11,772 nt of DNA from CADEDV01 sp036383515 (GTDB lineage Bacteria; Bacteroidota; Bacteroidia; Chitinophagales; Chitinophagaceae). The first letter of the stretch is position 1; each line of letters starts with the position of its first letter. The stretch lies in NCBI GenBank assembly GCA_036383515.1, contig DASVOE010000038.1, forward strand, positions 1 to 11,772. The letters run 5' to 3'. The translations under genes and the position numbers were made by a program. Below are positions 5,395 through 11,772 of this stretch, piece by piece. A model generated the notes under the pieces. It did not search any database, was not told the origin of the DNA, and saw only the letters and a list, made by a program, of their open reading frames with translations.

Positions 5395-5874
5395 ATGCTT
5401 TACAAAAAATCGCTGACGAAAGAACAGGCCTTACAGAAGCTAAAGCATTACTGCGGTTACCAGGAACGGTGCCACAGCGAAGTAAAACAGAAACTGTATG
5501 ACCTGGGAGTTAACAAAAAAGGTCATGATGAATTAATAGCGACGCTCATCGAAGAAAAATACCTGGATGAAGAAAGGTTTGCGATAGCTTTTGCCGGCGG
5601 CAAATTCAGGATGAAACAATGGGGCCGTGTAAAAATAAAATATGAGTTGAAACAAAAACAGGTAAGTGATTATAGCATTAAAAAGGCATTAAAGCAGATT
5701 GGTGAAGCAGAATACCTGGATTTGCTGAAACAATTGGCTATTGAAAAATACAAGGACCTGAAAAACGAACAATACATGGTAAGGAAGAAAAAGACCATGG
5801 ATTATTTATTACAAAAAGGCTTCGAGTTGGAGCTGATAATAAAAATAGCAGACAAGATCGTCAATCAAACATAG
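5395..5874 (+). CDS. recX: RecX family regulator of RecA
   Basis: The protein has 159 aa, typical for RecX (about 150-160). It is all-helical and rich in Lys and Glu, with the three-helix repeats of the family. Recognisable parts are the N-terminal ALQKLKHYCGYQERCHSEV, the conserved LIEEKYLDEERFAIAFAGG (about residues 50-70) and GRVKIKYELKQKQVSDY (about 77-93). RecX binds RecA filaments and limits their extension, acting in the cytoplasm on recombination and SOS. No recA lies next to it; the gene diverges from dnaN. The ATG at 5395 is supported by the TAACTTTG box 4 nt upstream and by the absence of a nearby alternative Met. No SOS-box-like palindrome is seen. Convergent with the tricorn-like gene, with 136 nt between the stops. 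Confidence 0.93.
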   Translation: MLYKKSLTKEQALQKLKHYCGYQERCHSEVKQKLYDLGVNKKGHDELIATLIEEKYLDEERFAIAFAGGKFRMKQWGRVKIKYELKQKQVSDYSIKKALKQIGEAEYLDLLKQLAIEKYKDLKNEQYMVRKKKTMDYLLQKGFELELIIKIADKIVNQT

Positions 5875-6010
5875 AGTTTAATTTCTCAATGGTTCATACA
5901 AAATTATTCTATCGAAAAATCTGACTATAAATTTTATTCCTCCTAACCTTCTGGAAATTGGTAGAAAACAGAATCAATTAAGTGTTTCAACAAAACCCCT
6001 CTGGTTGGCG
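5875..6010. other. Convergent intergenic gap with no recognisable feature
   Basis: This AT-rich 136-nt gap separates the 3' ends of recX and the tricorn-like gene. I looked for hairpins with T-tracts on both strands and for small ORFs and found nothing convincing; ACC and GGT near 5946-5962 form only a short weak pair. Confidence 0.5.
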
Positions 6011-9000
6011 CTATTGTTTGATATCCTTCATTAATTCTTTCACCGCCGCTTCTAATTGCTGATCGGTTCCTTTTACTGCCTGCTCATACTCATTCATTAC
6101 TTTAATATCGGGTTCTGTTTGCGAGTTTTCCAAATACTTTCCGTTCATTGCTTTTACTCCTACAGGAGGAACACCCCAACGAATGCCACTATCCATTAAT
6201 CCTTCCCAACCGGCGAATGTACAGGTGCCGGGCACCGGCATTCCTACTAATTTAGTGATGTGCTGGCTTTGTACCATATATGCATAGCAGTGCCCATCGC
6301 TATAATTCGCTTCATTGGCCAATGAAATGCTGGGTTTGGTCCAGCGGAAATTGGGTTCAAAACCATTACTGCGATTATCAGTAGCATAGTCCATATATTT
6401 TTTACCGCTTAAAAACATTTCAAGGTCGGCCACCAGGTCGCCACCACCATTGAAACGGGTATCCACCACCAATCCTTTTTTATTAAAAAATTTACCCATC
6501 ACTTCTTCATAAACGCTACGATAAGCGCCATCGTTCATGCCGGGAATATGTACATAACCTAAAGTGCCGTTGCTTAATCTTTCCACTTCATCCTGGTTGC
6601 GACGTACCCAGCGGCGATACAGCAATCCATTTTCTTCTCCAATGGAAACAGGTTTTATTGTAATATCTTTTTTTGTGGTGCCATCTGTTAAGCTCAACAA
6701 AGTGTTTTTTCCTGCTTTACGATTCAGGTATTGCGCAAGATCTTTATCAGGAGTAATTAACTCGCCGTCGATTGCTTCAATGATCATCCCTGCTTTTACA
6801 TTAAGCCCGGCTTTATCTAACGGACCATCTTTAATTACCTCTGTAATCTTTACACCATTACCATTGTAAGCAGCATCATACAAAGCCCCAAGAGAAGCTG
6901 TAGCATCTCCATTGGGGTTTGCAGCAAAATAACTGGCGCCACTATGGGATACACTTAATTCACCCAACAACTCGCTCAGCATTTCTGAAAATTCATAATT
7001 ATTACCGATGCCGGGAAGATATTTTTCATAATCTCCTTTATAGCTATCCCAGTCTACTCCATGAAAACTGGCGGTATAAAATGTCTTCTTTGTTTTGCGC
7101 CATACATGATCAAACAGGAACGCTTTTTCTTTTGCTACGTCCACTACCATTTCGCCATTAATTGTAACCCGGTCCTGTTTACTACTGGCCGGATCAATTT
7201 TAATGATGCCACCATCACTGTTCAGAAAAATATTCTTTTGTTCTTTATCCCACATCATATTGGCAGCATTGGCTCCCAATGGCACCATCATTTTAGTTTC
7301 TTTAGTACGGAGATTGGTGCTCCATAGATTATATCCTTTTTCAAACCGGGCAAGATAATATAAGGTTTCGCCATCCTTGCTTACCAACGCATCGCCCAAT
7401 GCCGAAGAATGAATGGTGAGTTTTGCTTTACGCATTGATAAACCTTCCCACTCCACGACTACTGCGCTGTCTTTTTTTCTTTCTTTCTTTTTACTGGTAT
7501 CTGCTTTTGCTTTGCTTTCTTCTGTTTCTTTCAGCAATGCTGCATCCTCTTTGCTTAGTTTAAAACGATCCCAGGCCTCCTGCGTAAAGAAGAGAGCATA
7601 GGCATCACTTTGTGCACCGCCGCTCATGGCAGCAGCACGCAAACCGTCACGATTGGTAAACCATAACATTCCTTTGCCACCCATGATCCATTTAGGACGA
7701 TAATCATTAAAGCCACTCTCTGTAAGGTTAACGATCTTTCCTTTTCCATCGGCCTGCACCAACCCTACTTCTCCCACCGCACTTCCTGCAATGGCATAAT
7801 CAAAGAATAACCATTTACTATCAGGACTCCACTGGAAGTATTGATCATTCTCGCCCCAGGCAAATAACTGGTCGCCATTCAGCAAGCTCCTGGTTTGTTT
7901 GGTAGCAATTGTATAAATTTTTAAAGTATTGCGATTCTCAATGAATGCAATTTCCTTTCCATCGGGTGAATATTGCGGCTGTGTATTTTCATTGGCATTA
8001 TCAATGACCGGCGTTTCTTTTAATACCGTAGAGGCATAGAAATAGGGGTCTTCAGCACGGGTCATTTTCGTTTCATAAATTCTCCAGCGGCCGTTCCTTT
8101 CCGAACCATATAACAAGGCTTTGCCATCAGGAGAAAAACTTACACCGGTTTCCTGTTCGGGAGTGCTGGTGATCCGTTTGGTAATTCCACCGTCCACACT
8201 GGTAACAAACACATCGCCGCGATAAATGAAAGCTACTTCTTTTGCATTGCCTGCTACACTCATGCCACTACCTGTAGAAACTTTTACCACCTGTTCATTA
8301 TTACTACGGGCATCGGCTGCAATCCGGATGTTTACCTTTTGTGGGGTGCCATTTGTTGTTGTATAAAGCTCTCCGTTCCAGCTAAAACATAATACGCCAG
8401 CAGTACTCATGCTTAAAAAGCGGACAGGATGTTTTTTGAAAGAAGTTATCTGCTCACTTTTGCCACCTGTTATATTCATTTTATGAATATTGAATGATCC
8501 GCTTTCTTCACTCAGGTAGTAAAAGGCTTTATCATTATCTGTGAAAACAGGATTGCGGTCTTCTCCGTTAAAGCTGGTGATCTTGGTATGCTTACCCGTT
8601 TTAATATTATATGTCCATATATCACGGGTAATAGCTGAAGTATGATGTTTGCGCCAGCTGTTCTCACCACCTTTTTTATCATGATAGATCAATGTGGTTC
8701 CATCCTTATTATATTTCACATCTTCAGCCGGGCTGGCCAAAACCTGTTGCACCCTACCAGCCTGAACAGAAACAGCATATAATTCGGGTTGAGACCCAGT
8801 AGGAAATAAACGATTGCTGGCAATATCCATTCTTACTCCGCCAAATAAAACCGTTTTATCATCTGTGCTGAAATCATAGGGATATTCATTGGCGGAATGA
8901 TAAGTAAGCCGTCTTGCTTCTCCTCCGTCAACAGGAATGCGAAAAATATCAAAATTGCCATACCGGTCACTGGCAAAGGCAATGCTTTTACCATCGTGAC

Positions 9001-9214
9001 TCCATACCGGCATAAAATCGTGTGCTTCGTGAAGGGTTAATGGAATGGCAGTGCCGCCGCTGGCTGCTACTTTATACAGGTCGCCTTTATAAGTAAACAC
9101 GATAGTTTTTCCATCAGGCGAAATAGAAGGATATCGCAACCAGGTCGGATCGTTTTGTGCTGACAGGTTGGAGATGGCAATGATCAGCAGCAGGGATGAA
9201 AAAAGTTTTGGCAT
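6011..9214 (-). CDS. Secreted tricorn-like S41 family peptidase
   Basis: The protein has 1067 aa. An N-terminal signal peptide (core LLLIIAIS, cleavage near LSA-Q at residue 19) indicates export. Residues about 25-560 hold beta-propeller repeats of the TolB/PD40 type (SISPDGK, WSHDGK, SFSPDGK, QYSPDGK, QWSPDSK). A Lys/Glu-rich linker (about 560-582) precedes the C-terminal half. This contains a SVSH motif (His757), a PDZ domain (about 775-850), VVDTRFNGGGD, the nucleophile Ser972 in NYSDGH followed by the oxyanion Asp, and Glu1029 in YLENSQTEPD. The order and spacing match the Ser/His/Ser/Glu tetrad of Thermoplasma tricorn (745/746/965/1023), so it should be active. It likely degrades peptides in the periplasm or outside the cell. 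The start at 9214 is chosen because the signal peptide begins there and a good promoter lies at 9235-9266; an in-frame ATG at 9277 is upstream of that promoter. Confidence 0.93.
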   Translation of the reverse strand: MPKLFSSLLLIIAISNLSAQNDPTWLRYPSISPDGKTIVFTYKGDLYKVAASGGTAIPLTLHEAHDFMPVWSHDGKSIAFASDRYGNFDIFRIPVDGGEARRLTYHSANEYPYDFSTDDKTVLFGGVRMDIASNRLFPTGSQPELYAVSVQAGRVQQVLASPAEDVKYNKDGTTLIYHDKKGGENSWRKHHTSAITRDIWTYNIKTGKHTKITSFNGEDRNPVFTDNDKAFYYLSEESGSFNIHKMNITGGKSEQITSFKKHPVRFLSMSTAGVLCFSWNGELYTTTNGTPQKVNIRIAADARSNNEQVVKVSTGSGMSVAGNAKEVAFIYRGDVFVTSVDGGITKRITSTPEQETGVSFSPDGKALLYGSERNGRWRIYETKMTRAEDPYFYASTVLKETPVIDNANENTQPQYSPDGKEIAFIENRNTLKIYTIATKQTRSLLNGDQLFAWGENDQYFQWSPDSKWLFFDYAIAGSAVGEVGLVQADGKGKIVNLTESGFNDYRPKWIMGGKGMLWFTNRDGLRAAAMSGGAQSDAYALFFTQEAWDRFKLSKEDAALLKETEESKAKADTSKKKERKKDSAVVVEWEGLSMRKAKLTIHSSALGDALVSKDGETLYYLARFEKGYNLWSTNLRTKETKMMVPLGANAANMMWDKEQKNIFLNSDGGIIKIDPASSKQDRVTINGEMVVDVAKEKAFLFDHVWRKTKKTFYTASFHGVDWDSYKGDYEKYLPGIGNNYEFSEMLSELLGELSVSHSGASYFAANPNGDATASLGALYDAAYNGNGVKITEVIKDGPLDKAGLNVKAGMIIEAIDGELITPDKDLAQYLNRKAGKNTLLSLTDGTTKKDITIKPVSIGEENGLLYRRWVRRNQDEVERLSNGTLGYVHIPGMNDGAYRSVYEEVMGKFFNKKGLVVDTRFNGGGDLVADLEMFLSGKKYMDYATDNRSNGFEPNFRWTKPSISLANEANYSDGHCYAYMVQSQHITKLVGMPVPGTCTFAGWEGLMDSGIRWGVPPVGVKAMNGKYLENSQTEPDIKVMNEYEQAVKGTDQQLEAAVKELMKDIKQ

Positions 9215-9234
9215 AAAAATAATTAAGAGGTGAA

Positions 9235-9266
9235 TAAAGTTAGGAGCTTTGATGAAGTGTAACAAA
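9235..9266 (-). promoter_or_regulatory. Promoter of the tricorn-like gene
   Basis: On the minus strand TTTG (9266-9263) is followed after 20 nt by TAACTTTA (9242-9235), one mismatch from TAnnTTTG, with spacing typical of Bacteroidota housekeeping promoters. The expected start near 9228 gives a leader of about 13 nt to the ATG at 9214. Confidence 0.6.
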
Positions 9267-9329
9267 ATTGTTCTCACAGCTTCCTTCTTATTTATGTTTT
9301 GCTAAAAGCGAAGTTTTATAAGGATGTAT

Positions 9330-9343
9330 CATGGTTTTCCATG
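9330..9343. repeat. Short palindrome upstream of the GH25 gene
   Basis: CATGG (9330-9334) and CCATG (9339-9343) are inverted around TTTT in the divergent region between the tricorn-like and GH25 genes, 27 nt before the GH25 start. It is a possible operator, but at 5 bp per arm chance is a fair explanation. Confidence 0.2.
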
Positions 9344-9370
9344 TATTATTGCGGTTAGTTTTTTATCACT

Positions 9371-10141
9371 ATGACGTCACGCCAGAAAAAGAGACTACTC
9401 CGGTTTACGATATCCCTTACCCTTTTAGCGATGCTGGCCGTTGCCGGCTGGATGTTTTATCAATGGCTTAACTATCGTAAGGCAAAATTCACCCGTTATC
9501 CTGAGTTTGGCATTGCTATTCCTGAAGCGTATGTTATTCACGGTATTGATGTATCCCGTTACCAGCGCACCATTGCCTGGGAAGAAGTAGGTGCGATGAA
9601 AGTAAAAGAGATCAGCCTCGGTTTTGCTTTTATAAAAGCTACGGAAGGGATTGGGAATGCTGATCCGGAATTTCGCAGAAACTGGAGACGATCCAAAGCC
9701 AATGGGATCATCCGTGGCGCTTATCATTTTTTTATTGCTTCAAAGGATGGACGACTGCAGGCACAAAATTTTATTGATAAAGTAGATCTTGAAAGCGGTG
9801 ATATGCCACCTGTGTTAGATGTTGAACAATTAAATGGAACTACAACGGCAGAGCTAAAAAAAGAGATCAAAGAATGGCTGGCGATTGTAGAGAATTACTA
9901 TCATGTGAGACCCATCATTTATACCAATATAGATTTTTATAAACGCAACCTCGGAAGTGAGTTTGATGAATATCCGTTGTGGGTGGCTCATTATTACGAA
10001 GAGAAACAACCCCGGATTCAACGGGGCTGGATCTTCTGGCAGCACAATGATGCCGGAAATGTGAATGGCATCACCTCAAAAGTAGATTTCAATGTGTTTA
10101 TTGGCGATTCGGTCGAATTTAGAAATATGCTGATCCGGTAA
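9371..10141 (+). CDS. Membrane-anchored GH25 lysozyme-like glycoside hydrolase
   Basis: The protein has 256 aa. A basic N-terminus (MTSRQKKRLLR) and one membrane segment (about residues 12-32) anchor it in the inner membrane, with the enzyme in the periplasm. The GH25 (Chalaropsis lysozyme, N,O-diacetylmuramidase) domain covers about residues 55-250: HGIDVSRYQ with D60 at the first strand, FAFIKATEG, GAYHFF, the catalytic PPVLDVE with D150 and E152, IIYTN, LWVAHY, FWQH, and terminal KVDFNVF. All key acidic residues are present. It probably cuts muramic acid linkages in peptidoglycan, for cell-wall turnover or against other bacteria. A hairpin follows its stop, so it may be transcribed alone. 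No confident promoter was found; the TAGTTTTT at 9356 is weak. Confidence 0.93.
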   Translation: MTSRQKKRLLRFTISLTLLAMLAVAGWMFYQWLNYRKAKFTRYPEFGIAIPEAYVIHGIDVSRYQRTIAWEEVGAMKVKEISLGFAFIKATEGIGNADPEFRRNWRRSKANGIIRGAYHFFIASKDGRLQAQNFIDKVDLESGDMPPVLDVEQLNGTTTAELKKEIKEWLAIVENYYHVRPIIYTNIDFYKRNLGSEFDEYPLWVAHYYEEKQPRIQRGWIFWQHNDAGNVNGITSKVDFNVFIGDSVEFRNMLIR

Positions 10142-10148
10142 AAACTAT

Positions 10149-10178
10149 TTACAGCACTGTCGTGTTGAATTGCTGTAA
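10149..10178 (+). terminator. Hairpin after the GH25 gene
   Basis: TTACAGCA (10149-10156) and TGCTGTAA (10171-10178) form a perfect 8-bp stem with a 14-nt loop, starting 8 nt past the GH25 stop. The following bases (CTTGTTTG) are only moderately T-rich, so it may be a weak terminator or an mRNA 3'-end stabiliser. Confidence 0.4.
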
Positions 10179-10203
10179 CTTGTTTGAAGCAAAATTTTAG
10201 GGT

Positions 10204-10431
10204 ATGGAGCAGGGCTGGGATCCGGATGTTAAAAAATATTTTATAAAGGTGCTGAATTCAATTTCCATGGGCCTTTTATGGCTGATGGCAATGGTCACTG
10301 CTGGTCTTTATTTTGGACTGGCCTATAGTGCGGAGGGCAGACCGGTAATCTATACAATTATATTTTACATTATGCTGGTAGCAACTCTTTTGCTATTGAT
10401 CCTTTACTACTATCGCACCTGGAAGAAATAA
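10204..10431 (+). CDS. Small two-helix membrane protein of unknown function
   Basis: The protein has 75 aa and no family I recognise with confidence. A polar N-terminal head (MEQGWDPDVKKYF) precedes two hydrophobic segments (about residues 20-40 and 50-68), joined by a short loop containing EGRP, and a basic YYYRTWKK tail on the cytoplasmic side. Sequence quality as a gene is good: sensible ATG, continuous membrane-protein composition, and location in an otherwise empty stretch on the same strand as its neighbours. It lies 62 nt after the GH25 gene and about 97 nt before the VanZ-like gene. Its role cannot be inferred from the sequence. Confidence 0.65.
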   Translation: MEQGWDPDVKKYFIKVLNSISMGLLWLMAMVTAGLYFGLAYSAEGRPVIYTIIFYIMLVATLLLLILYYYRTWKK

Positions 10432-10528
10432 TAACGCTTGTTCCGTTGTTTCTTTAACGATAAAATACCTTTCAGCAGGTATCCAAAGCCCGGCAAAAAT
10501 TCTTATTTTGGATACTTATAACTATTGC

Positions 10529-10939
10529 ATGTACCTGAAACAGATCAGCCGCACCTTAATTATTACTGGAGCATTCATTATCTGGACCATTAAATTTTTT
10601 GTAAGGCCATTTCATATATGGGAGGATGGAAAGTTTTTCTTAGGCATTGCTCCTAATTTATTGGGTTCATTTCTTATTCCTTTTGGCGCCTACTGGTTTT
10701 TCAGTGGAAGAAATTTTTTTATCGCCCGGATTTTCAGACTTCAGTCCGCTTATGATCTTCGCGTGGTATGCCTGCTTGGTTTTGGTATGCTGATCGTAAA
10801 TGAATACCTGCAAATGATACCCTTCTTCGGCAGAACGTTTGATTATAACGATATCTTTTTTTCATCAGTGGGTTTGATGGTGTCTCACTTTGTTTTTGGA
10901 AAACTGCAGCAACGGGATTTGCAGCGGCAGGTAATTTAA
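10529..10939 (+). CDS. VanZ-like membrane protein
   Basis: The protein has 136 aa from the ATG at 10529 (MYLKQISRTL), with four predicted membrane segments (about residues 8-25, 38-58, 75-95 and 105-124). The VanZ-type signature is seen in the third and fourth segments: NEYLQMIPFFGRTFDYNDIFFSSVG, where E/Q, GR, D and N/D are the conserved positions. VanZ-like proteins are membrane proteins of poorly known function, one of them linked to teicoplanin resistance. A TTG at 10508 would extend the frame by 7 residues, but TTATTTTG just upstream resembles a promoter -7 box, favouring the ATG. The 3' end overlaps the convergent DUF4440 gene: the two stop codons share bases in TTAA. Confidence 0.7.
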   Translation: MYLKQISRTLIITGAFIIWTIKFFVRPFHIWEDGKFFLGIAPNLLGSFLIPFGAYWFFSGRNFFIARIFRLQSAYDLRVVCLLGFGMLIVNEYLQMIPFFGRTFDYNDIFFSSVGLMVSHFVFGKLQQRDLQRQVI

Positions 10940-11358
10940 CTGCTATGGTCTGCAATGATCACCCATTTGCCCTTTATCTTTTGCAGCAATAAAGTATAAT
11001 GACCACTCAGGTCCCCGACGCTTCTTTTCAGAAACCATTTGCCCACTACCTGGTAATACTCCCCGGAAAGTTTTTTTACTTTAATTATATCGAAACTGAG
11101 CTTACCCATTGCTGATGTATCGGGATAGCCCTTCTTATAATTGTTGAGTGTATTTGTCCAGCCGTAGGTAACGCCGCTTTTTCCAATGAACATCAATGAA
11201 TCGTTTTTCCAATAACCGGCCATAAATTTTTCCAGGTCACCGGCATTCCACGCAAAAGTTTGCCGGACCAACAAATTGCGGATATAAGTTTCATCCTGTG
11301 ATTGTGCGATGGAATGAATGCTGCACAAAAGAAGAAAGGCAATCAGCGATTGTTTCAT
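10936..11358 (-). CDS. Secreted DUF4440 / NTF2-like protein
   Basis: The protein has 140 aa from the ATG at 11358. A signal peptide (MKQSLIAFLLLCSIHSIA, then QSQ) predicts export to the periplasm. The mature part matches the DUF4440/SnoaL-like NTF2 fold: an opening helix with FAWNAGDLEKFMAGYW, then strands containing SLMFIGKSGVTYGW, YQVVGKWFLKR, and GHYTLLLQKIKGKWVIIADH. This cone-shaped fold binds small molecules or acts as an enzyme in various families; no catalytic role can be assigned here. An in-frame ATG at 11412 would place 18 extra residues before the signal peptide and touch the upstream gene's stop, so it is rejected. It lies 53 nt after the MerC gene on the same strand and may be co-transcribed with it. 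Confidence 0.8.
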   Translation of the reverse strand: MKQSLIAFLLLCSIHSIAQSQDETYIRNLLVRQTFAWNAGDLEKFMAGYWKNDSLMFIGKSGVTYGWTNTLNNYKKGYPDTSAMGKLSFDIIKVKKLSGEYYQVVGKWFLKRSVGDLSGHYTLLLQKIKGKWVIIADHSS

Positions 11359-11411
11359 AATTCTAAATTTATCTTCAAGGTAAGAGAAAAAAGAAAAAGC
11401 CGGTTGAATCA

Positions 11412-11772
11412 TCAGTGTTCACAATCATCTGAATGGGCATGATTATGCACCCGGCAAAAACGATAATTAAGGAGATGAGCCACAACAATAAAAACAACTG
11501 CCGGTACCAGTAACCAGGCGGCATATTGAATAAAAAACTCTTTCATGACCAAAAACAGGAACCCAATAGTGAACAATGTCAACGGTACCCGGTTATGATG
11601 ATGCTTACGGTAACCATGATAAAGCGAATAACTTCCAATTCCAAAAGCCAGCACGATCATGCTAATCTCAAATGTTTCATTATTGATGATATCCATCCCG
11701 AACAGTGGCAGGCTGCTGATTAGTAGCGGCAGTAAAGCACAATGAATCGCACAGGCCAGTGAAGCCCCAATC
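11412..11772 (-). CDS. MerC domain membrane protein, 5' end cut by window edge
   Basis: The visible part is 119 codons, and the gene extends beyond the right edge. An internal Met (at 11696) is not the start: upstream the frame stays open and encodes IGASLACAIHCALLPLLI, the first MerC helix with its C-x3-C pair (CAIHC). Four hydrophobic segments are visible, and the C-terminus is His/Cys-rich (CRVHNHAHSDDCEH), a likely metal-binding tail. MerC proteins are inner-membrane proteins known from mercury operons. In Bacteroidota they also occur without other mer genes, often beside Fur/Zur-type regulators (from general knowledge), so transport or sensing of another metal is possible. No mer genes are visible here. 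Confidence 0.85.
   Translation of the reverse strand, partial: IGASLACAIHCALLPLLISSLPLFGMDIINNETFEISMIVLAFGIGSYSLYHGYRKHHHNRVPLTLFTIGFLFLVMKEFFIQYAAWLLVPAVVFIVVAHLLNYRFCRVHNHAHSDDCEH

Noticed and set aside
6225..6240. GGTGCCGGGCACC palindrome resembling the dnaN/recX inverted repeat
   Set aside because: It lies within the tricorn-like coding sequence and is explained by the encoded Pro-Gly-Thr codons.
9215..9277. Longer start for the tricorn-like protease at 9277
   Set aside because: It lies upstream of the TTTG-N20-TAACTTTA promoter and would bury the signal peptide.
10465..10482. Hairpin ATACCT/AGGTAT between the small membrane gene and the VanZ-like gene
   Set aside because: Only 6 bp, AT-rich, and no T-tract follows; probably chance.
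1..11772. CRISPR array, tRNA, rRNA, prophage or toxin-antitoxin genes
   Set aside because: No regularly spaced direct repeats beyond the two-unit arms, no tRNA cloverleaf or TTCGA-type T-loop in the gaps, and no phage or toxin-antitoxin families among the ORFs.

Overview
The window looks like a chromosomal segment of a Bacteroidota bacterium, most likely a Chitinophagaceae-type organism. The reasons are moderate-to-low GC, promoters matching the Bacteroidota TAnnTTTG -7 element (kdsB, recX, dnaN and the tricorn-like gene), little Shine-Dalgarno signal, and family content typical of the phylum (GxxExxY protein, DUF2007, His-tailed MerC, secreted tricorn-like S41 peptidase). Family names come from recognising motifs by eye; no database search was run.

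Left part (1-2649, minus strand). A sugar-nucleotide unit for the LPS inner core: kdsB (CMP-Kdo synthetase family) is followed by kdnB, the Fe-dependent dehydrogenase family that oxidises C8 of Kdo on the way to 8-amino-Kdo (Kdo8N). The aminotransferase partner KdnA is not in the window. Between the two genes sits a compact 473-bp element: a GxxExxY gene (PD-(D/E)xK-like) enclosed by about 40-bp imperfect inverted repeats, each built of two CACAAAGA-type subunits 22-23 bp apart. Without it, kdsB and kdnB would be 19 nt apart. Downstream of kdnB is a 282-nt non-coding stretch with a strong minus-strand terminator and competing stem arms, then the first 24 codons of a secreted protein that runs off the left edge.

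Middle (2757-5874). A sterol-desaturase-family membrane hydroxylase, a DUF2007/zinc-ribbon protein with a GTG start, and the sliding clamp gene dnaN are all on the minus strand; recX diverges from dnaN on the plus strand. A clear hairpin plus T-tract follows dnaN.

Right part (6011-11772). A large secreted tricorn-like S41 peptidase (minus) diverges from a membrane-anchored GH25 lysozyme (plus). Two small membrane proteins follow on the plus strand, the second VanZ-like. It converges on a secreted DUF4440/NTF2-like protein, with the two stop codons overlapping in one TTAA. Upstream of that gene is a MerC-type membrane protein cut by the right edge.

The genes form several short units, not one system. 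The observations most worth following are the inverted-repeat GxxExxY element inserted in the kdsB-kdnB unit, and the evidence for Kdo8N chemistry in a Bacteroidota genome.
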